Positions 7,850-13,515 of a stretch of DNA of 31,372 bases are shown one piece after another. Made by a program: the position numbers and the translations under genes. Under the pieces are notes generated by a model. The model was not told the DNA's origin. It saw only the letters and a list, made by a program, of their open reading frames with translations, and searched no databases. Origin of the DNA: a virus. The stretch spans positions 1 through 31,372 of the IMG/VR virus record IMGVR_UViG_3300027608_000098, one strand, 5' to 3'. Within the stretch, counting starts at the first letter, position 1. Each line of letters begins with the position of its first letter.

Positions 7850-8331
7850 TCAAATTGTAGGATGTTTGTTGCATCTATTATTTCATTAGGAATTTTGAGA
7901 AATTCAGAATATTTCCACATATTTTTTGTAGAGCATTGAAAACGTTTATGCTTACCGATTTCATGCGGAACCCATAATATAAATTCTTTTTCACGAGTGT
8001 GTTTGGCTAAACCAACACAAAAGTAATAATCAGCAGTTTTAGGTGATTCCTGAGTATTAAATTGCCAATATGGAAGATTGCGAGAGCTATGCAGCATTTC
8101 TACAGAAGCTTTAACATGTATTTTTATAGTTTTGTCAGAATCGGTTATAATTATTCGATCTATAGGCGCAGCTCCTGATGATGATTTGTAATATGATATA
8201 TTATTTTGTGTGCAAAATTTATCAAATTCCAGCTCGCCTAAATCACCTGTAATTTGAGTTGCGTAAAGATCTCCAGTTGTTGAAGAAGTTGTTGTTTCTT
8301 CCTCAACATTAAATAAATTTGCTTGTAGCAT
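7846..8331 (-). CDS. PD-(D/E)XK endonuclease-like protein, AT-rich insertion
   Basis: 161 residues from the ATG at 8331, chosen because it overlaps the stop of the upstream micro-gene (TGATG). Residues 28-75 follow the PD-(D/E)XK layout of group I intron-associated endonucleases: helix GDLGELEFDKF with acidic E33/E35, then PIDRIIITD with D58, then KIHVKAS with K74. The usual E or Q two residues before the Lys is His (H72), so activity is uncertain. The base composition is strikingly AT-rich compared with both neighbours, and codon use is different (many TAT, AAA, AAT), suggesting recent acquisition. It could be a moron with defence or homing function, or a resolvase-like nuclease. The earlier in-frame ATG at 8352 lies inside the upstream micro-gene and is less likely. 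Confidence 0.65.
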   Translation of the reverse strand: MLQANLFNVEEETTTSSTTGDLYATQITGDLGELEFDKFCTQNNISYYKSSSGAAPIDRIIITDSDKTIKIHVKASVEMLHSSRNLPYWQFNTQESPKTADYYFCVGLAKHTREKEFILWVPHEIGKHKRFQCSTKNMWKYSEFLKIPNEIIDATNILQFE

Positions 8332-8459
8332 CACCACTGCCCCATTCCCCACCGCATCCGATTATTTCGGGCGATGATCACTTGTTCTGCGTACTGCTCC
8401 GGCGTGTAAGTGCCGATGACGCGGGCGGAGAACATCGCTAGAATATCCTGCAAGCTCAC
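8331..8459 (-). CDS. 42-residue micro-protein
   Basis: A short frame (VSLQDILAMFSARVIGTYTP and then EQYAEQVIIARNNRMRWGMG) bracketed by two translational overlaps: its GTG start shares GTGA with the upstream HTH gene stop, and its TGA shares an A with the nuclease ATG. These paired overlaps are strong evidence of translation despite its size. It is GC-normal, unlike the nuclease downstream. No family recognised; the sequence is one amphipathic helix with a Trp/Arg/Met tail. Confidence 0.65.
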   Translation of the reverse strand: MSLQDILAMFSARVIGTYTPEQYAEQVIIARNNRMRWGMGQW

Positions 8460-8737
8460 AGCACCGCCTTCGGCAGCGGCCCCGCCAGTTTGTAGACGTA
8501 CTTGTTGCGATCGTATTCCAGCGGATAGCCAAAGAAGTCGCGCAGCAGATCGATGTCCCGCTGAATGGTCTTGTAGCTACATTCGAGCTTAACGCCCAAC
8601 CTGGCACAGCTAGGCAGCGTCAGATCCCGGCGCAGCATGCCAGCAATCACGCCCAGGCGGCGGAACGTCGGCCGAGTATCGCCAAGGCCGGCAGCGCGAA
8701 TGCGCTTAGACGCAAACGTAGCGGCTTTCGTACTCAC
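8456..8737 (-). CDS. Winged-helix protein resembling the HTH part of WYL/YafY regulators
   Basis: 93 residues. Residues about 28-90 (LGVIAGMLRRDLTLPSCARL; CSYKTIQRDIDLLRDFFGYP; LEYDRNKYVYKL) match the N-terminal winged helix of YafY/DeoR-type WYL regulators, in which a recognition helix with TIxRDIxxL is followed by a wing. The WYL ligand-binding domain is absent, so only a DNA-binding unit remains. Start is GTG, overlapping the 3D-protein stop by 4 bases (GTGA). In phages such stand-alone winged helices serve as transcriptional regulators or origin-binding adapters. Its target is unknown. Confidence 0.75.
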   Translation of the reverse strand: MSTKAATFASKRIRAAGLGDTRPTFRRLGVIAGMLRRDLTLPSCARLGVKLECSYKTIQRDIDLLRDFFGYPLEYDRNKYVYKLAGPLPKAVL

Positions 8738-9150
8738 TTAATCACCTCCACCATCGCCACCTTCGGCAAACGCATCGCGTTAAACTGCTTTTCGCTCGCA
8801 GCAAAGACGTCCACCACGGGCAACTTTCCACCGCTCGCCTTCTTGCTCTTAACGGCAGTGCCCGTATCCACGGCCACCCACTCACGCTTTCCGCCCATCA
8901 CGCGAATCTTTGACCACAGCGGAATGATGTCGGGATCGACTGCGCAGTGACGGCCAGCCCGCAGCCTAGTTCCGGTGCTGGATTGATAGCGACTGCTCCA
9001 CTCGTCCTCACCTGGCCAGTAGCCAGTGATCCGCACTTTAATTTTCTTCACGTCGATCTTTTTGGCGATCGGGCGCAAATCGATTAGTGCGTTACTTAGT
9101 TTCGTCGTTGTAAAGCCAAGCAGGGCCAGAATTGATAGCAGCGTCCTCAT
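8734..9150 (-). CDS. 3D-domain (double-psi beta-barrel) protein, putative exported or peptidoglycan-acting
   Basis: 138 residues with a hydrophobic start (TLLSILALLGFTTT) that could be a signal or anchor. Residues 38-120 carry the three Asp residues that name the 3D fold: D72 in AVDPDIIPLWSK, D95 in AVDTGTAV and D114 in VVDVFA. In MltA-like lytic transglycosylases and related cell-wall enzymes these Asp residues form the active site. Isolated 3D proteins in phages may act on peptidoglycan. It lies inside the replication block, away from the endolysin. ATG at 9150 overlaps the upstream micro-gene stop by 4 bases (ATGA). Confidence 0.75.
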   Translation of the reverse strand: MRTLLSILALLGFTTTKLSNALIDLRPIAKKIDVKKIKVRITGYWPGEDEWSSRYQSSTGTRLRAGRHCAVDPDIIPLWSKIRVMGGKREWVAVDTGTAVKSKKASGGKLPVVDVFAASEKQFNAMRLPKVAMVEVIK

Positions 9151-9299
9151 AGCCCTGCCCTTATCCGATCGATCAGATCGTTCTCGCGTCCTTCAGCAGC
9201 CGCCAGCGCGGCCTTCGCCTCCGCCAGTTCACGGGCCAGCGATCGCACGCGGTTCAGTAACTGCTCTTGGGTGGATTGTTCGGGCAGGATCTCAATCAC
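9147..9299 (-). CDS. 50-residue coiled-coil micro-protein
   Basis: The frame from GTG at 9299 (VIEILPEQSTQEQLLNRVRS and then LARELAEAKAALAAAEGREN) predicts a single long coiled coil. Its start lies within the last codons of the nuclease gene (8-base overlap) and its TGA overlaps the next ATG by 4 bases, so it is part of the chain. No family recognised. The heptad-like leucines and alanines suggest dimerisation. Confidence 0.65.
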   Translation of the reverse strand: MIEILPEQSTQEQLLNRVRSLARELAEAKAALAAAEGRENDLIDRIRAGL

Positions 9300-10059
9300 A
9301 GCGCACCTCCCGCGGGTCGTACTTCTTCAGCCAGCGCCATACCTTGCAGATGGACGTGAACGCCTCGAACGCAAAGCAGACCTGCTCTGCCGTGTATTTG
9401 ACTTCTGCCAACTGCCCCGTCACTGGATCGATCAACACGTTGCGACAGGCCATGTGCTCGTCCGTGAAAGCGTACGCATAGGCGCTGAGCTGAAGCAGAT
9501 CAGTCTCATAGCCTGCCGCCTTGCCGTTCTTAAATTTGCGTGTCTTAAAGTCCACCACCTCGATCTCGCCATTGATGTCGCAAATTAGATCCACCCGGCC
9601 TGCGTATCCTTCTGCTTGATTAACCATCACCGATTCACTGGCGTGTACTTTTGTGACGTCTTTATGCCATTCCTTAAGCGATGCAAAGTGAGGCTCGTAT
9701 CCTTTCACAAGCTCACCGGGTTCCTCGCCGTTGATTATGATTTCAGCCAGGGAATGAATCTGCGTGCCTCTAATAGCGGCCGCCTCAACTTCTTTCCTGC
9801 TGTCTAGTACCACCCGCTTGGCAAAATCGCTGTCGGCCTCGCCATCATTCCGTGGTAGCGACAGAGCGGATAGAATCGCCTGCTCCTCCTTCCAATTCAT
9901 CAGCCCCTGCTTGCTGGGGCCAGCCGCTCCGAGGATTGTGGTCACGGACGGATACGCCCCTACCTTTCGGGCGGATCGCAGATCACCGTGGCACGACTCG
10001 CCCGACGCCAGGTAATAGTGCGACGACTCCGTCTTTGCCGTGGCAATAAGCGCAGCCAT
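9292..10059 (-). CDS. RecB/Cas4-like PD-(D/E)XK exonuclease
   Basis: 255 residues from the ATG at 10059 (TAATG coupling with the upstream micro-gene); longer upstream in-frame sequence was rejected. Motifs in order: RGTQIHSLAE (H102), GRVDLI (D157), EVVDFKTRK (D170, K172) and LLQLSAYAYA (Q190, Y194), the H...D...DxK...QxxxY pattern of RecB-type and Cas4-like nucleases. It is probably the exonuclease of phage recombination or replication, acting with the ssDNA-binding protein encoded just upstream (10205-10687). No Cys cluster for an Fe-S centre, which argues against Cas4 proper. Confidence 0.85.
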   Translation of the reverse strand: MAALIATAKTESSHYYLASGESCHGDLRSARKVGAYPSVTTILGAAGPSKQGLMNWKEEQAILSALSLPRNDGEADSDFAKRVVLDSRKEVEAAAIRGTQIHSLAEIIINGEEPGELVKGYEPHFASLKEWHKDVTKVHASESVMVNQAEGYAGRVDLICDINGEIEVVDFKTRKFKNGKAAGYETDLLQLSAYAYAFTDEHMACRNVLIDPVTGQLAEVKYTAEQVCFAFEAFTSICKVWRWLKKYDPREVRCD

Positions 10060-10154
10060 TACTGCCAGTCCTTCAGCAAGCGCATGGTCATAAGAGCCAG
10101 CACGACTGCGGTTGTGGGGAATACGATTTGAACTACTAAAGTTAGGATTTCCAT
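10059..10154 (-). CDS. 31-residue single-span membrane micro-protein
   Basis: Short frame starting ATG at 10154: a hydrophobic stretch (ILTLVVQIVFPTTAVVLALM) followed by a positively charged end (RLLKDWQ), fitting one inner-membrane helix. An AGAAAG purine run lies 9-14 bases upstream. Its TAA overlaps the nuclease ATG (TAATG). A longer frame from 10277 overlaps the ssDNA-binding gene and was rejected. Function unknown; small membrane peptides of this kind can be holin-like or superinfection-exclusion factors. Confidence 0.6.
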   Translation of the reverse strand: MEILTLVVQIVFPTTAVVLALMTMRLLKDWQ

Positions 10155-10169
10155 TTTGGTATTCTTTCT

Positions 10170-10198
10170 GGCCGAGGTGGGGATTGCCCACCCCGGCC
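10170..10198 (-). other. RNA hairpin, 12-bp stem with 5-base loop
   Basis: GGCCGAGGTGGG (10170-10181), loop 10182-10186, CCCACCCCGGCC (10187-10198). The single mismatch on the plus strand (A/C) becomes a G-U wobble in the minus-strand RNA, so the transcript pairs along all 12 positions. It lies 7 bases after the ssDNA-binding gene stop and just before the ribosome site of the next micro-gene. No U-tract follows, so it is more likely an mRNA-stabilising, processing or translation-control hairpin than an intrinsic terminator. Confidence 0.65.
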
Positions 10199-10204
10199 AA
10201 GCGC

Positions 10205-10687
10205 TCAGAACGGCACGGGTGTTCCGTCGGCATCTAACTCGACGACGGCTGGTTTCGGTGCGCCCGGACGATTGCATTTCCGGACGAAGTCTTTGTCGAC
10301 TTTCACTTTGTTCGCTCCGGCAGGCAGTACCGCCTGCACATTCGCGTAGGTTGATCCATCACGCTCCGCATGTGTCACGAGGATCTGGCACGGCTTACCG
10401 ATTAGGGTTTCCAGATCCAGATTCTGCGGTGGCGCCTTTTTGGCGTAGGATTTCAGATCTTTGAACAGAGCTGCCTTCTCATGCAGGCTCAGTCCGTAAC
10501 GCCGGCCGATGGTGAACGGCCGCCCGTCCTCCATCTTCTCAGCGATCTGCCAGACCAACCTGATCTGGTGCTTCTTTCCATACTGCGTTTCCACTACGCC
10601 GAGATCCTCAACGTCGCAGAACACTGCGTCGTGATTCCCTTCCGGGGCTGGCGTATATGTGCCCCCTCTTGATGCTACGATTGGCAT
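10205..10687 (-). CDS. Putative single-stranded DNA-binding protein
   Basis: 160 residues. The arrangement of strands (NHDAVFCDVEDLGVVETQYG; KHQIRLVWQIAEKM; FTIGRRYGLSLHEKAALFKD; KPCQILVTHAERDGSTYANV) resembles phage OB-fold-like proteins often found beside recombination nucleases. Such proteins coat ssDNA and recruit replication and recombination enzymes. It has a short acidic/hydrophobic C-terminus ending DADGTPVPF, as in many SSB-type proteins. ATG at 10687 with AAAGGA 10 bases upstream. Next downstream are a strong RNA hairpin, a micro-gene and the exonuclease. I cannot confirm the family without a structure or profile search. Confidence 0.65.
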   Translation of the reverse strand: MPIVASRGGTYTPAPEGNHDAVFCDVEDLGVVETQYGKKHQIRLVWQIAEKMEDGRPFTIGRRYGLSLHEKAALFKDLKSYAKKAPPQNLDLETLIGKPCQILVTHAERDGSTYANVQAVLPAGANKVKVDKDFVRKCNRPGAPKPAVVELDADGTPVPF

Positions 10688-10740
10688 ACTAGGATTTCCT
10701 TTCTTGGTTTCTTTGTTTTTGTTTCTTGGATTTGCAACGA

Positions 10741-10956
10741 CTACTCATCGTCACAAAAATCGTTATTTCGGTGCGGTTGGTTAAGGTCTTGGAACTCGCG
10801 GTCGGCCAAGTGCCACGCGATCTCATGTTTGCGGGCCAAGTCCTTGGCTTGCGCCAGATCGCCACGGTTCACGGCCTTCACAACTCGCTCGGCTGAGTTG
10901 CGGCAGGCCATGACTTCGATGTTTTCGATTAGGCGAAATTTCGTTAGGTCGGTCAT
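10741..10956 (-). CDS. Hypothetical small helical protein
   Basis: 71 residues, helical and charged (AERVVKAVNRGDLAQAKDLA; HEIAWHLADREFQDLN) with an acidic end (NNDFCDDE). No motif recognised. ATG at 10956 lies 2 bases after the stop of the upstream micro-gene. An approximately 50-base A/G-rich leader (10688-10740) separates it from the ssDNA-binding gene and supplies that gene's ribosome site. Function unknown. Confidence 0.6.
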   Translation of the reverse strand: MTDLTKFRLIENIEVMACRNSAERVVKAVNRGDLAQAKDLARKHEIAWHLADREFQDLNQPHRNNDFCDDE

Positions 10957-10958
10957 AA

Positions 10959-11099
10959 TCAGCCCCGGCGGTTGTTGCCGTAGTAATCCGCGAAACGCTG
11001 TTCCTCATAATCGAAGTCACGCTCCTCTCGCTCGTAAGCCTCGGTTTCGTAGTCAGGCTTTTCGTTGTTAAATTTAATTGGTTCCTTTGGTTCGCTCAT
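10959..11099 (-). CDS. 46-residue acidic micro-protein
   Basis: Frame from ATG at 11099: very charged and tyrosine/glutamate-rich (PDYETEAYEREERDFDYEEQ, then RFADYYGNNRRG). Its start overlaps the stop of the upstream nuclease by 4 bases (ATGA) and it ends 2 bases before the next ATG. Such acidic small proteins sometimes mimic DNA, but nothing here proves that. No family recognised. Confidence 0.55.
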   Translation of the reverse strand: MSEPKEPIKFNNEKPDYETEAYEREERDFDYEEQRFADYYGNNRRG

Positions 11100-11461
11100 T
11101 TTGTTTTCTCCTTCATCGAAAGGCGGAATGACTTGGCAGTCATCGCTACTGCTTCAGCCGTCAGGCACTTGGTTGTGAAACGCCAGATGCGCCAGCCCAG
11201 GTCGGCGGCAGCTCGGTACTTTTCGCAATCTTTGACCATCCCCATCCCACGCCCGTGACGGCCGCCAAACGGTAGGAACGCACCGCCGTCCAGCTCGATC
11301 GCACAGCGGGCGGATTTGCAGGCAAAGTCGAAACGCCATTTGCGGGTGGGGTGGAATGTGTGCTCGGCCACTAGCTCCGGGCCGCCAGCCACAGTCCAAA
11401 GCACGACGAATTTTTTGGCCAATGCGCTCACGATTGCACCCCGCTTTTTTTCAGAAGGCAT
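11096..11461 (-). CDS. Vsr/DUF559-like PD-(D/E)XK endonuclease
   Basis: 121 residues. The core FHPTRKWRFDFACK (D45) and CAIELDGGAF (E56, D58), then CEKYRAAADLGWRIWRFTTK, follows the very-short-patch-repair/DUF559 nuclease pattern, in which a strand-borne Asp and an IE-D-GG strand provide metal ligands and a WRIWRF strand follows. Phage proteins of this kind are often labelled endonuclease or resolvase. Likely cuts branched or mismatched DNA during replication or recombination. ATG at 11461 overlaps the preceding gene by 34 bases. Confidence 0.75.
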   Translation of the reverse strand: MPSEKKRGAIVSALAKKFVVLWTVAGGPELVAEHTFHPTRKWRFDFACKSARCAIELDGGAFLPFGGRHGRGMGMVKDCEKYRAAADLGWRIWRFTTKCLTAEAVAMTAKSFRLSMKEKTK

Positions 11462-11619
11462 TCTAAAATCTCCTCTATGCGGTCTAGGCGATTGCGGAGA
11501 TCGCGATGCTTGGTCTGTAGATCAATCAGAGCAGTCGTCTGCGATAGCTGGGCCGATCCGTAGGACTGGGCAGCACTGATGGGCAATACGCCCTCTTGTT
11601 CTAGGTCACGCACGCTCAC
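11428..11619 (-). CDS. Small coiled-coil protein
   Basis: 63 residues from a GTG at 11619 that overlaps the upstream stop by 4 bases (GTGA). The C-terminal half (LIDLQTKHRDLRNRLDRIEE and then ILECLLKKSG) is a clear coiled coil, with heptad leucines and isoleucines. The 5' part of the longer open frame (to 11760) lies inside the upstream gene and was rejected. Function unknown; coiled-coil micro-proteins next to a small membrane protein may form a membrane-associated pair. Confidence 0.55.
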   Translation of the reverse strand: MSVRDLEQEGVLPISAAQSYGSAQLSQTTALIDLQTKHRDLRNRLDRIEEILECLLKKSGVQS

Positions 11620-11768
11620 AGCAACTCCTTGCGGATAAAATCTACGACCCAGAAAAAGATCACTGCGCCAATAGTCAGGCCGGTGATTCCGCAACCGATC
11701 GCCAGTAGCCAGCCGAGGATTAAGGCCGACACCTGGGCAAGATCCCGCATGACTTCCCAAGAAATCAT
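11616..11768 (-). CDS. Small two-span membrane protein
   Basis: 50 residues from ATG at 11768, chosen because it overlaps the upstream stop by 4 bases (ATGA). Two hydrophobic segments (SALILGWLLAIGCGITG and LTIGAVIFFWVVDF), joined tightly and followed by RKELL, suggest two membrane spans or one hairpin. It is small enough to be a holin-like or membrane-effector protein, but it is far from the endolysin, so a lysis role is uncertain. A cluster with the coiled-coil gene downstream is suggested by overlap. Confidence 0.55.
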   Translation of the reverse strand: MISWEVMRDLAQVSALILGWLLAIGCGITGLTIGAVIFFWVVDFIRKELL

Positions 11769-12028
11769 TTGCTGGCCTCGTGCTGGGCGTGCCACATGCG
11801 GCACACGGCGGGGTTAGGGTGATAAACGAACGCGTCGGGGGTCAAATCGTACCCGCCCCGCGAATTTAAATTAAGTTGTTGGTAGTGAGCCTTTTTAGGC
11901 TCAGTTATTACCGCCGTGTTACCGTTTCGGCATAAGTCGTTATAGTGATAAGGATCGGACGGGGTGGGATTTGAACCCACGGTACAATTACCTGATTCGA
12001 TTTGATTGATTATGATTGGGAGCTTCAT
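11765..12028 (-). CDS. Hypothetical small protein whose 5' half crosses the attP core
   Basis: Open frame from ATG at 12028 (87 residues) whose TGA overlaps the next start by 4 bases, which supports translation of its 3' half (PDAFVYHPNPAVCRMWHAQHE). The N-terminal half reads through the tRNA-like attP segment (11956-11992) and lacks a ribosome site, so the true start may be elsewhere. If the frame is real, integration would cut it between two host ends and replace its 5' region. This could make its expression depend on the integration state. No family recognised. Cys/His/Trp residues near the end could bind metal, but this is speculative. Confidence 0.4.
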   Translation of the reverse strand: MKLPIIINQIESGNCTVGSNPTPSDPYHYNDLCRNGNTAVITEPKKAHYQQLNLNSRGGYDLTPDAFVYHPNPAVCRMWHAQHEASK

Positions 12029-12066
12029 AGTAATTTGTTGCGTTAAACTGACCGAATGTTACCGTT
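11917..12066. repeat. Two TGTTACCGTT direct repeats flanking the attP core (candidate integrase arm sites)
   Basis: TGTTACCGTT occurs at 11917-11926 and again at 12057-12066, one on each side of the tRNA-like core and both close to the integrase start. Tyrosine integrases bind arm-type repeats on either side of the core, so these two are natural candidates. A 5-bp hairpin GAGCC-TTTTTA-GGCTC lies further out at 11887-11902. Only two copies are seen, so chance cannot be excluded. Confidence 0.4.
11956..11992 (-). other. attP core: 3' half of a type II tRNA, probably tRNA-Ser
   Basis: Read on the minus strand, GGTA-ATTG-TACC (11992-11981) forms a long variable arm, GTGGG-TTCAAAT-CCCAC (11980-11964) is a standard T arm, CCCGTCC (11963-11957) would be the 3' acceptor strand, and G at 11956 sits at the discriminator position. 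A long variable arm limits bacterial choices to Ser, Leu and Tyr; G73 points to Ser. The 5' half of the tRNA is missing, so this is not a working gene but the kind of tRNA 3' fragment phages carry to rebuild the host tRNA on integration. The integrase gene begins about 80 bases away. Confidence 0.85.
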
Positions 12067-12072
12067 ATCACC

Positions 12073-13170
12073 ATGGCGTATTCTTATCAGAAACGCGGCA
12101 GCCCTTGGTTCTTTATTCGTTTTAAAGACCCGACTGGAAAATGGCGTAGTAAAAGCACCCGCTATCGAATCGACAATACGCTGCATCGCGCTAAGGCAAC
12201 GGCCGAGGCCGCTCGACTTGGCGTTAATGAAAAGCGAAAAGATTGCGGCCACGATTGGGTTGACGATTTGATTGAAAATCACCCTGTTTCTCCTCTGACA
12301 AAAGTGTATTACAGGAATTGCTGGCGTCATCTTGCGCGATTTATTATCGAAAAGAAAATAACCCTGCAAGCGTTTTCTGCATCTGATTGTGAAATTTATT
12401 TGAAGTGGCGCCAAAGCCTTCCACGCACGTCCGGCGGTAAGGCTGGACGGAACCAAGCCTGCCAAGATCTGAAGATTCTTAAATGGATTCATCGCCAGGG
12501 CAGACTGCTGGGCAGGATGGATTCTGTCGCCCTTCTGGATTACCGAATTAAGAGGGGGCCGATCAGCCGAGTTAAACCCGTCTTTTCGGACAATGAGATT
12601 AAAATCACCCGGAAGGCTCTGGCTGTGGAAGGTGTGCCCGAATGGATGCGAATCAGCTTTGAGATTGCTCTGGCTACTGGCTGCCGTCTGCGTGAGACGC
12701 AGATACCCCTCGACTGCGTAGATCTGAAGAATCGCATCCTTACCTTCCCCTGCCCCAAGGGTGGCACTGGCAAATCCTTCAGCATCCCCATTCCGGCCGC
12801 CATCGAACCCATGCTCGCCAAGATGAAGGCCGAGGGACGCGAGATCACTTGCGAAGTGCCACGCACGCGAGCCTCGCTTTGCTGGCGTCGCCTTCTGGAT
12901 ATATGCGGTCTTAAACGTCACTGCTTCCATTCCCTTCGGGTAACCCGAGTGACGAGACTGCGGCTTTCAGGCTGTTCTCAATCTGTCGCCATGAGGCTCG
13001 TGAATCACTCGTCGACTTTAGTGCACGAGTTGTATCAACGGCACTGTGTGGACGACTTGCGCGATGCAGTGAACTTAGGCCAGTCTGCAGCAGCCTCCAT
13101 TGATCAAAGTCAGAGGGAATTACCTTACCCGCGATCAGCGGGAATCCAGGCAATGCCTGCATTTGCTTGA
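12073..13170 (+). CDS. Tyrosine recombinase, phage integrase
   Basis: 365 residues, one of the few plus-strand genes. N-terminal DNA-binding part (YSYQKRGSPWFFIRFKDPTG), a SAM-like core-binding region (about 60-165), and a catalytic domain with R205 (ATGCRLRETQ), lysines in PCPKGGTGK (229, 234), H286 and R289 (FHSLRV), H312 (VNHSS) and Y321 (HELYQRH). This is the complete R-K-H-R-H-Y set, so activity is expected. It lies immediately after attP and would integrate the phage at a host tRNA-Ser gene. The last 25 residues, beyond the catalytic Tyr region, are read from DNA that also encodes the excisionase-like gene on the opposite strand. Confidence 0.93.
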   Translation: MAYSYQKRGSPWFFIRFKDPTGKWRSKSTRYRIDNTLHRAKATAEAARLGVNEKRKDCGHDWVDDLIENHPVSPLTKVYYRNCWRHLARFIIEKKITLQAFSASDCEIYLKWRQSLPRTSGGKAGRNQACQDLKILKWIHRQGRLLGRMDSVALLDYRIKRGPISRVKPVFSDNEIKITRKALAVEGVPEWMRISFEIALATGCRLRETQIPLDCVDLKNRILTFPCPKGGTGKSFSIPIPAAIEPMLAKMKAEGREITCEVPRTRASLCWRRLLDICGLKRHCFHSLRVTRVTRLRLSGCSQSVAMRLVNHSSTLVHELYQRHCVDDLRDAVNLGQSAAASIDQSQRELPYPRSAGIQAMPAFA

Positions 13171-13276
13171 TTCGCACGTATCCGAACCCGTAAGCAGCGC
13201 CTAGTTGGCGAAGGGAAAGAGCTTGGTTCTCCTGACGGAGTTTCATGGCAGTATCGTGGAGACGCCCCGAGCTCAT
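12911..13276 (-). CDS. Excisionase-like / MerR-type HTH protein, antisense-overlapping the integrase 3' end
   Basis: 121 residues from the only in-frame ATG (13276), 7 bases after the upstream ribbon-helix-helix gene stop. Residues about 10-65 (LRQENQALSLRQLGAAYGFG; YVRIKQMQALPGFPLIAG; KVIPSDFDQWR) follow the excisionase/MerR pattern: a recognition helix, then a Gly-Phe-Pro turn, then a strand leading to an xDxxW end. Excisionases bend attachment-site DNA and steer the integrase to excision. Most of the gene is on the strand opposite the integrase 3' end (12911-13170). Its tail beyond residue about 68 is low-complexity-like and could be an incidental antisense reading, so the real protein may be shorter in functional terms. 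Confidence 0.65.
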   Translation of the reverse strand: MSSGRLHDTAMKLRQENQALSLRQLGAAYGFGYVRIKQMQALPGFPLIAGKVIPSDFDQWRLLQTGLSSLHRASRPHSAVDTTRALKSTSDSRASWRQIENSLKAAVSSLGLPEGNGSSDV

Positions 13277-13283
13277 AGTGTAT

Positions 13284-13445
13284 CTAGCTTTGCTCTCCCG
13301 ATGCTTTGGCAAGCAGTTGAGTGATGAGCTGAGAAAGCGAAATACGACGGGCAGCGGCCAGTTTTTGAGATGCTTTTTTTACCGCAACGGGCAGAACTAT
13401 GTTTGTCTTTTCTGCTTTAAACCCGCTGAGTGGACGTCGTGGCAT
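13284..13445 (-). CDS. Ribbon-helix-helix regulator (Arc/CopG-like)
   Basis: 53 residues: a basic N-terminus (PRRPLSGFKAEK), a beta-strand segment TNIVLPV, and two helices (KKASQKLAAARRISLSQLIT, then QLLAKASGEQS). The strand followed by an xSLSQLITQLL helix is typical of RHH DNA-binding proteins, which work as dimers of dimers. ATG at 13445. It is divergent from a second RHH gene (13551-13694) and lies upstream of the excisionase-like gene in the same direction, so it probably controls excision/lytic entry or represses the divergent promoter. Confidence 0.75.
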   Translation of the reverse strand: MPRRPLSGFKAEKTNIVLPVAVKKASQKLAAARRISLSQLITQLLAKASGEQS

Positions 13446-13472
13446 ACGCCTTTGCTACGCACACACGGCGTA
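13445..13472. promoter_or_regulatory. Operator-like TACGC/GCGTA cluster over the minus-strand RHH gene start
   Basis: TACGC at 13445-13449 and 13456-13460, and the inverted GCGTA at 13468-13472. The last two form TACGC-N7-GCGTA. The same half site builds the palindrome in the divergent promoter 50 bases away (13520-13538), suggesting that one protein binds both. No good -10/-35 pair for the minus-strand gene was recognised. Confidence 0.55.
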
Positions 13473-13515
13473 TTAGCAACACTTTTCTTTTGGGCATTAA
13501 CTTTTCTTTTCATAC

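Noticed and set aside
8362-8607. Minus-strand frame overlapping the winged-helix gene
   Set aside because: It lies mostly within the WYL-like HTH gene in another frame; the GTGA and TGATG overlaps support the 42-residue micro-gene instead.
10059-10277. 72-residue frame extending upstream of the 31-residue membrane gene, and the upstream part of the exonuclease frame to 10233
   Set aside because: The upstream parts overlap the ssDNA-binding gene and the hairpin, and the TAATG overlap and AGAAAG ribosome site favour the short starts.
11956-11992. Functional tRNA gene
   Set aside because: Only the variable arm, T arm and 3' acceptor strand are present; the 5' acceptor strand, D arm and anticodon arm cannot be found, so it is an attachment-site remnant.
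11765-12028. Treating the 87-residue frame as a firm gene
   Set aside because: Its 5' half is tRNA-derived attP and has no ribosome site; kept only as a low-confidence feature because its 3' end overlaps the next start.
12043-12930. Long minus-strand open frame opposite the integrase
   Set aside because: The plus strand encodes a full tyrosine recombinase with all catalytic residues; the antisense frame lacks coding character, ribosome site and coherent operon context.
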